Shown here piece by piece: positions 59,945 to 64,000 of a stretch of 64,000 nucleotides of DNA; positions within the stretch are counted from its first letter, which is position 1; each line of letters begins with the position of its first letter. Both the position numbers and the translations under genes were made by a program. Source of the DNA: Protula sp. h YS-2021 (Eukaryota; Annelida; Polychaeta; Sabellida; Serpulidae); NCBI GenBank assembly GCA_949752745.1, contig OX457029.1, positions 14,958,599 to 15,022,598 of the forward strand. The letters run 5' to 3'. The notes beneath the pieces are model-generated. The model was not told where the DNA came from. It saw only the letters and a program-made list of their open reading frames with translations, and ran no database searches.

Positions 59945-62370
59945 GATTTCTATTTGTAGATAAAGTAGTTTTACTTCGCAAAAGCTGATGTTCGCTTGTC
60001 TCTATCTTTATACGGGATTTCCCTTATACACAGTAATCGTCGCATAAATTATGAATTGCCTTTTCTTTCACCGGTAGTCGTACAATGTAAATAAACTAGT
60101 CAAAATTGCCTTATTTGGTGAAACCGGAAACACTCGAGTCTAAAAGACTGAGTGGCAGTGCAATACCCGCATTCCCTTTTTGTGCATAGAATAGTGAAGA
60201 TGTGTTTTTGGAAAAAACCTCTTTGAAGATTTTTCACGGCTATTCCAGGATAAGAGGTACTTATATGACTTTTTGATATTTTTATAATTACTTTTGTAAT
60301 GTTCAATTGTTACGACGGAATATTTGAGGTGTTTCTACTGCCAAAGCTACTTAGCACCAGGAATCATAGTATTGGCCGCGAGTAAGCAGTATCCGCATTT
60401 TATACCGTAAAATATATCTCGATTTTTTTCGCCACCGGTGAAGATTCAAATTTACTTGAAGAACGGAGAAAAAATATCAATCTGAGCGGTTGTTGGGTGT
60501 TTGGTGTCAGACTGGGTGCTGAAAAGGCACTGAGAGAGGCGGTGGCGTTGATAAGGTCTCTTGTTGTCTTTTCCACACCTCTCCACATAGCCCCAATGCT
60601 ATTCACTTTTCAGCGCTGCTGTGTTTGAATTAGCAGAACGTAGTACTTGCTCTTTTTCCAACTAGATGCAGGGTTTTTATCGCCACACGTCTACCCCCTC
60701 CTGTGAGATTCACTTGGAACCAAGTCGCTCTACTTACTTGAGTAGAGGGGGAGTGGAAAGGAAGAGCGAAGTGGCTCTGCCCACTTCCAAACCAGTGTTA
60801 CAGGTCTGGGTATATTCAAGTTTCTTATCCCTTGTGGCACTCCCCACACGGGTAACCCTACCTGACTATCTTCCCTGCTTCGATTGTGTCTCCCAACTTC
60901 TCCCCTTCTGGCATAGGCGTGGATAGGAGAAAGGGTTGAGTTAATAAGGTGCATATTTGGGTTAGTGTAGCTGCGTGTTGTTGCCCAGTTATTTACCAGG
61001 CTTTTCTGTTGCAGGCATAGCTTAAGCATCAGGTTCTGTTTACAAAGCGGCATGTGGTTATTCTTCATTTGCTGACAATCCAGGATTCCTGAGGGCCTGG
61101 TCTTGGGTGAGTATCAGAATATTTGTATGGAGTGTAAGCACCTCTCCAATACAGAGACAAATCGCTTGAAGGAGTTGCATGAAGAATACAGGAGCAAGAA
61201 GACTCTGCAGACACTAAAGCGCCTACTTTTGCCCCCACCCTCTCCCAGTTGTCACCGGCTGGAGTCAATAAGCTGGGGCCACATTGGGTAAGAGCTTCAA
61301 GCGGGCGAAGCTGAATCGCTGAGTGTCTTCTGAGACAGCTGAACTGGATACTAAGGAGAAAGAAGCATTGGAGGAGGTATGGCTCTCATCTCAGTCATCA
61401 TTTCGCGCATTTTACAAGAAGCATTGAAGCAAAAGAGGATACGGTGACTGTTCTGAACGAGAACAGGACAACTCGCCAGTGAACGTGATACGCGAAGGGG
61501 AGTTGGGTATGCCGTTATCGCAACGATTAGACTCACCAGTAACTGCCTCGGATATATTCTGTGCAGCAATGAGAGTGATGCCAGAGCAAACACAAACCTA
61601 ACTAGATTGTCTTCATACTACTATCCTAGCAAGACGCAGAGCCACACCGTCGGCGAGAGTGTCATCGGCAGCGCAACGTAAACAATCCTGCTGGTGATGA
61701 GGATTCCGTGGGCCTGCCCCTGTCGGCTCACGTCTCGATGCTGCAGCCTGGGGACACTGAAACACCGTCGAGAGCCAGCTGGTTCCTCCTGATCCCATCT
61801 AGGGGCAAAGGAGATGAGCAGGAGACCCACGAGGAGAAGGAGACTTCTCGCCCAGCAAAACTGGTTTCTGGCTCCCCCCCAGCAACCCATGAGGTTTTAT
61901 GAAATGGTGTCTTTGGTAGGCTTGCTAGTAATCACAGAAAAGACAGTCCACTCGGGCAAGCTCCATTATAGGTGGTTTCAGTGGACAACAGGTCGCTGAA
62001 TGTTCTGCTGGACAACTCGACCGCTCTGGCTTATATGGACAAGCAGGGAGGCACTCGCTCAGCTACATAGACTCAGGTCAGCGAGGGACATCCTATGCCT
62101 GGCGGAGAGTTATGGGATCTAGCTCTTGTAGGGCCACATTGCCGACAGCTTGAACGTGCTGGTAGACCTGGCTTCCAGAGTTATCAGAGTAGTGCAAACG
62201 GAGTGGTGCATGAACCTAGACTCCTTTCAATGATACGATCCCCATTGAATCCTCCTTACCCAGATCAGTTTGCCAGTTCTCTGAGTAGTTATAACGACAT
62301 TGTCTATGTGACTGGTAACTCCAGCAGCTTACAGCAAGTAGTTTGTTCGTACTGAAAAATACAGGGGTGC
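59945..62370 (+). mobile_element. DIRS-like retrotransposon, copy 2, truncated
   Basis: Starts with the 5-prime segment shared with copy 1 (59945-60330). Gag-region sequence of unclear frame follows (60660-61600), with KHLSNTETNRLKELHEEYRS near 61136-61200. The RNase H part lies at 61900-62330. No tyrosine recombinase is seen downstream, so the copy is truncated or the 3-prime part is lost. Confidence 0.7.
61900..62330 (+). pseudogene. DIRS-like RNase H domain remnant, copy 2
   Basis: A lead-in GKLHYRWFQW (61950-61985) is followed after a shift by NVLLDNSTALAYMDKQGG (61999-62052) with the catalytic-type D-N, and then SARDILCLAESYGI near 62075. A further segment (TEWCMNLDSFNDTIP near 62200) matches the family's region before the final domain. 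The stretch 62100-62330 aligns with 24870-25090 of copy 1. The RT palm upstream is missing. Confidence 0.75.
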
Positions 62371-63880
62371 CTAAAGGCCTTTTCTTCTTCTACTCGAATT
62401 TAATATTTAAGCTTCTCACTGAAAAATTACATAAGACAATAAAAAACACAACGATGCTGCTGTTTAATGTTTTCAAATTGTATTGCTTGAGTTCAGAAAG
62501 GAAAATTTATCTTTGAAATTTCAATTATTGATCAAAGAGTAAAAAGAGTCTTCATCAAAGAGAGTCTTCTCTTGTCAACGCTCATATCAATGTGTATTAA
62601 CAGGCTTGAAGTGTTGTCGTAAAAGCATCAAAAGATCGGTTTTTTGGCCTGGTCTGCAGCGGTGTTATTCAGAGGCTGCCATTGTGAGCTGTGACGGCAA
62701 ACGCCTAAAATAGCAGTTCTAGAAAAAAAAAGAGAGAGGATTTCATTGTCACGAATAACGGATTTTTCGAAAGGTATCAGTTTTCACTTAAAATGATGAG
62801 ACAAAGTTACAACTAATGAAAAGACTGGTCGTGTGTAGTATTAATTATACCGCCATCTACAGTGTATTTATAGACATAACGTTTCAGAAAAGACTTTCTT
62901 TTCAGTGTCTTTTCAGTTATAAGTAGTAACATCACAAAAGAGTGAAAAAACCCTCCATTCATTTAGTCAAGTGACTTTTCGGCCGATCGCCAAAAATGCA
63001 CACTCAATTGCTCTGTTTGAATGACATCTTTTCATGTGTTTAGGTGTTTGTTTTGCTATTCCAAGTCGGATGGATTTTATCCGTAACACGGTCTGCAAGC
63101 AAAAATATAAAATTATGAATGATGGCAGAGCTGTCCACATGTTCCGATGGAATCTGTGAGCAACAGAATGCAACTGGCTCATCTTTCCATAAACGACTGC
63201 GTTTTAAAATTGTTCAAAAGAAGTGTTGTGACTCACAAGGTTCATAATTAGCTGTGGTTGTGTCCTTGTTTGCAAAAAGCTATCCACATGTCAGTTAAAA
63301 TCTTTGTTGGGATGTTTTTCGATCTTTAAAGTAACGAAATCAAAGCCAATTTAAACTTTAGCAGGACCGCAGCCTCCCACCCCCACCTCTGAAAGGCGAT
63401 TTTGTGTGACAGCTACAAGGATATTACTTCTTTATTTGTAGTAGGACTCGCAGAAAATTTGCCCTTTCCTGATTCAACGACCCAGTGAAGACATAATTGT
63501 CTCAAAGCTACTATATATGTAATTTCAGGAAATGTCAAGGCTTAGGTGATATTGCTTCAAAGGCAATTACACCATATTAATGTTGCCTGTATTTTCACGA
63601 AAGAATAAACGCATTTCTTGTTTTTAAGAATCCACAATAATATAGTTAACTTATGACCGTCTTTTTACGGATGATCATTTCTCCATTTCTCCCGAGCCTC
63701 TGTGCGAGATTTCTGGTCTTCCTCGCTTGACGTCAAACGATTTCACGTCGTGTTTGAAGCAGTCCTTGAAGCGGCTTTGTGGGCCCTTCGAGCGCTCTGT
63801 ATAAACTGTTTATCTTTATTAATTCTTTTGGTATGCTATAGTTACCCATTCAGTGTACATGACCTAGCCGTCTCTAGACG
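62371..63880. other. No gene recognised
   Basis: AT-rich sequence with no motif. Short open frames at 62967-63182 (minus) and 63702-63887 (plus) have no recognisable domain. Confidence 0.4.
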
Positions 63881-63884
63881 TCTC

Positions 63885-64000
63885 TGAGGGGAGGGGGGAG
63901 GGGGGAAACATGCGTGTCCATAACTTTTTGAAACAAGCCCTTAACCGAGAGTGCTCATTTTGAAATAACACCCCTGGGCCAATAATACTCCCTTTTTAAC
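63885..64000. repeat. Interspersed repeat copy at the window edge
   Basis: GGGGAGGGGGGAGGGGGGAA, then CATGCGTGTCCATAACTTTTT and ATAATACTCCCTTTTTAA, parallel to 59120-59290. Cut by the window end. Confidence 0.55.

Overview
The window looks like intergenic DNA from an invertebrate animal, probably marine and possibly a mollusc or other lophotrochozoan (low confidence). It is AT-rich and full of decayed transposons, microsatellites and minisatellites. It has no bacterial-style gene packing. The only intact gene recognised is a single-exon, membrane-anchored UDP-glycosyltransferase at 14933-16513 on the plus strand. Everything else that resembles protein belongs to mobile elements broken by stops and frameshifts.

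Layout. 1-425 is a tandem repeat of about 130-140 bp. 460-6830 is Polinton/Maverick copy A, with a DNA polymerase B remnant on plus and ATPase, integrase and accessory genes on minus. A 29-30-bp minisatellite follows, then a complete but dead Tc1-like element (8456-9877) and a short element with sub-repeated inverted ends (11704-12412). After the UGT gene comes a nest of elements in TA microsatellites: a terminal fragment (18003-18053), an internally deleted pogo-like element (18071-18780) and a fold-back element (18896-20522). From about 23157 to 29200 lies a DIRS-like tyrosine-recombinase retrotransposon. Its recombinase gene is split by a 2.86-kb fold-back element (25983-28843) flanked by a perfect 6-bp target duplication. 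29200-39870 is mostly unassigned sequence plus two minisatellite fields. 39876-48560 is Polinton copy B, with integrase, ATPase, capsid, maturation and protease genes all on plus. 49158-58037 holds about five copies of a GACGTC-rich repeat family. A second DIRS-like copy occupies 59945-62370.

How the parts relate. The Polintons share an integrase-ATPase block and the same sub-repeated terminal modules but have lost complementary parts: A keeps polymerase and lacks capsid genes, while B keeps the capsid genes and protease and lacks polymerase. Their accessory slots between integrase and terminus differ: Cys-rich ORFs in A, and a basic ORF plus a NADAR-like domain remnant in B. Calls rest on reading translations and repeats by eye. 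No database search was run.
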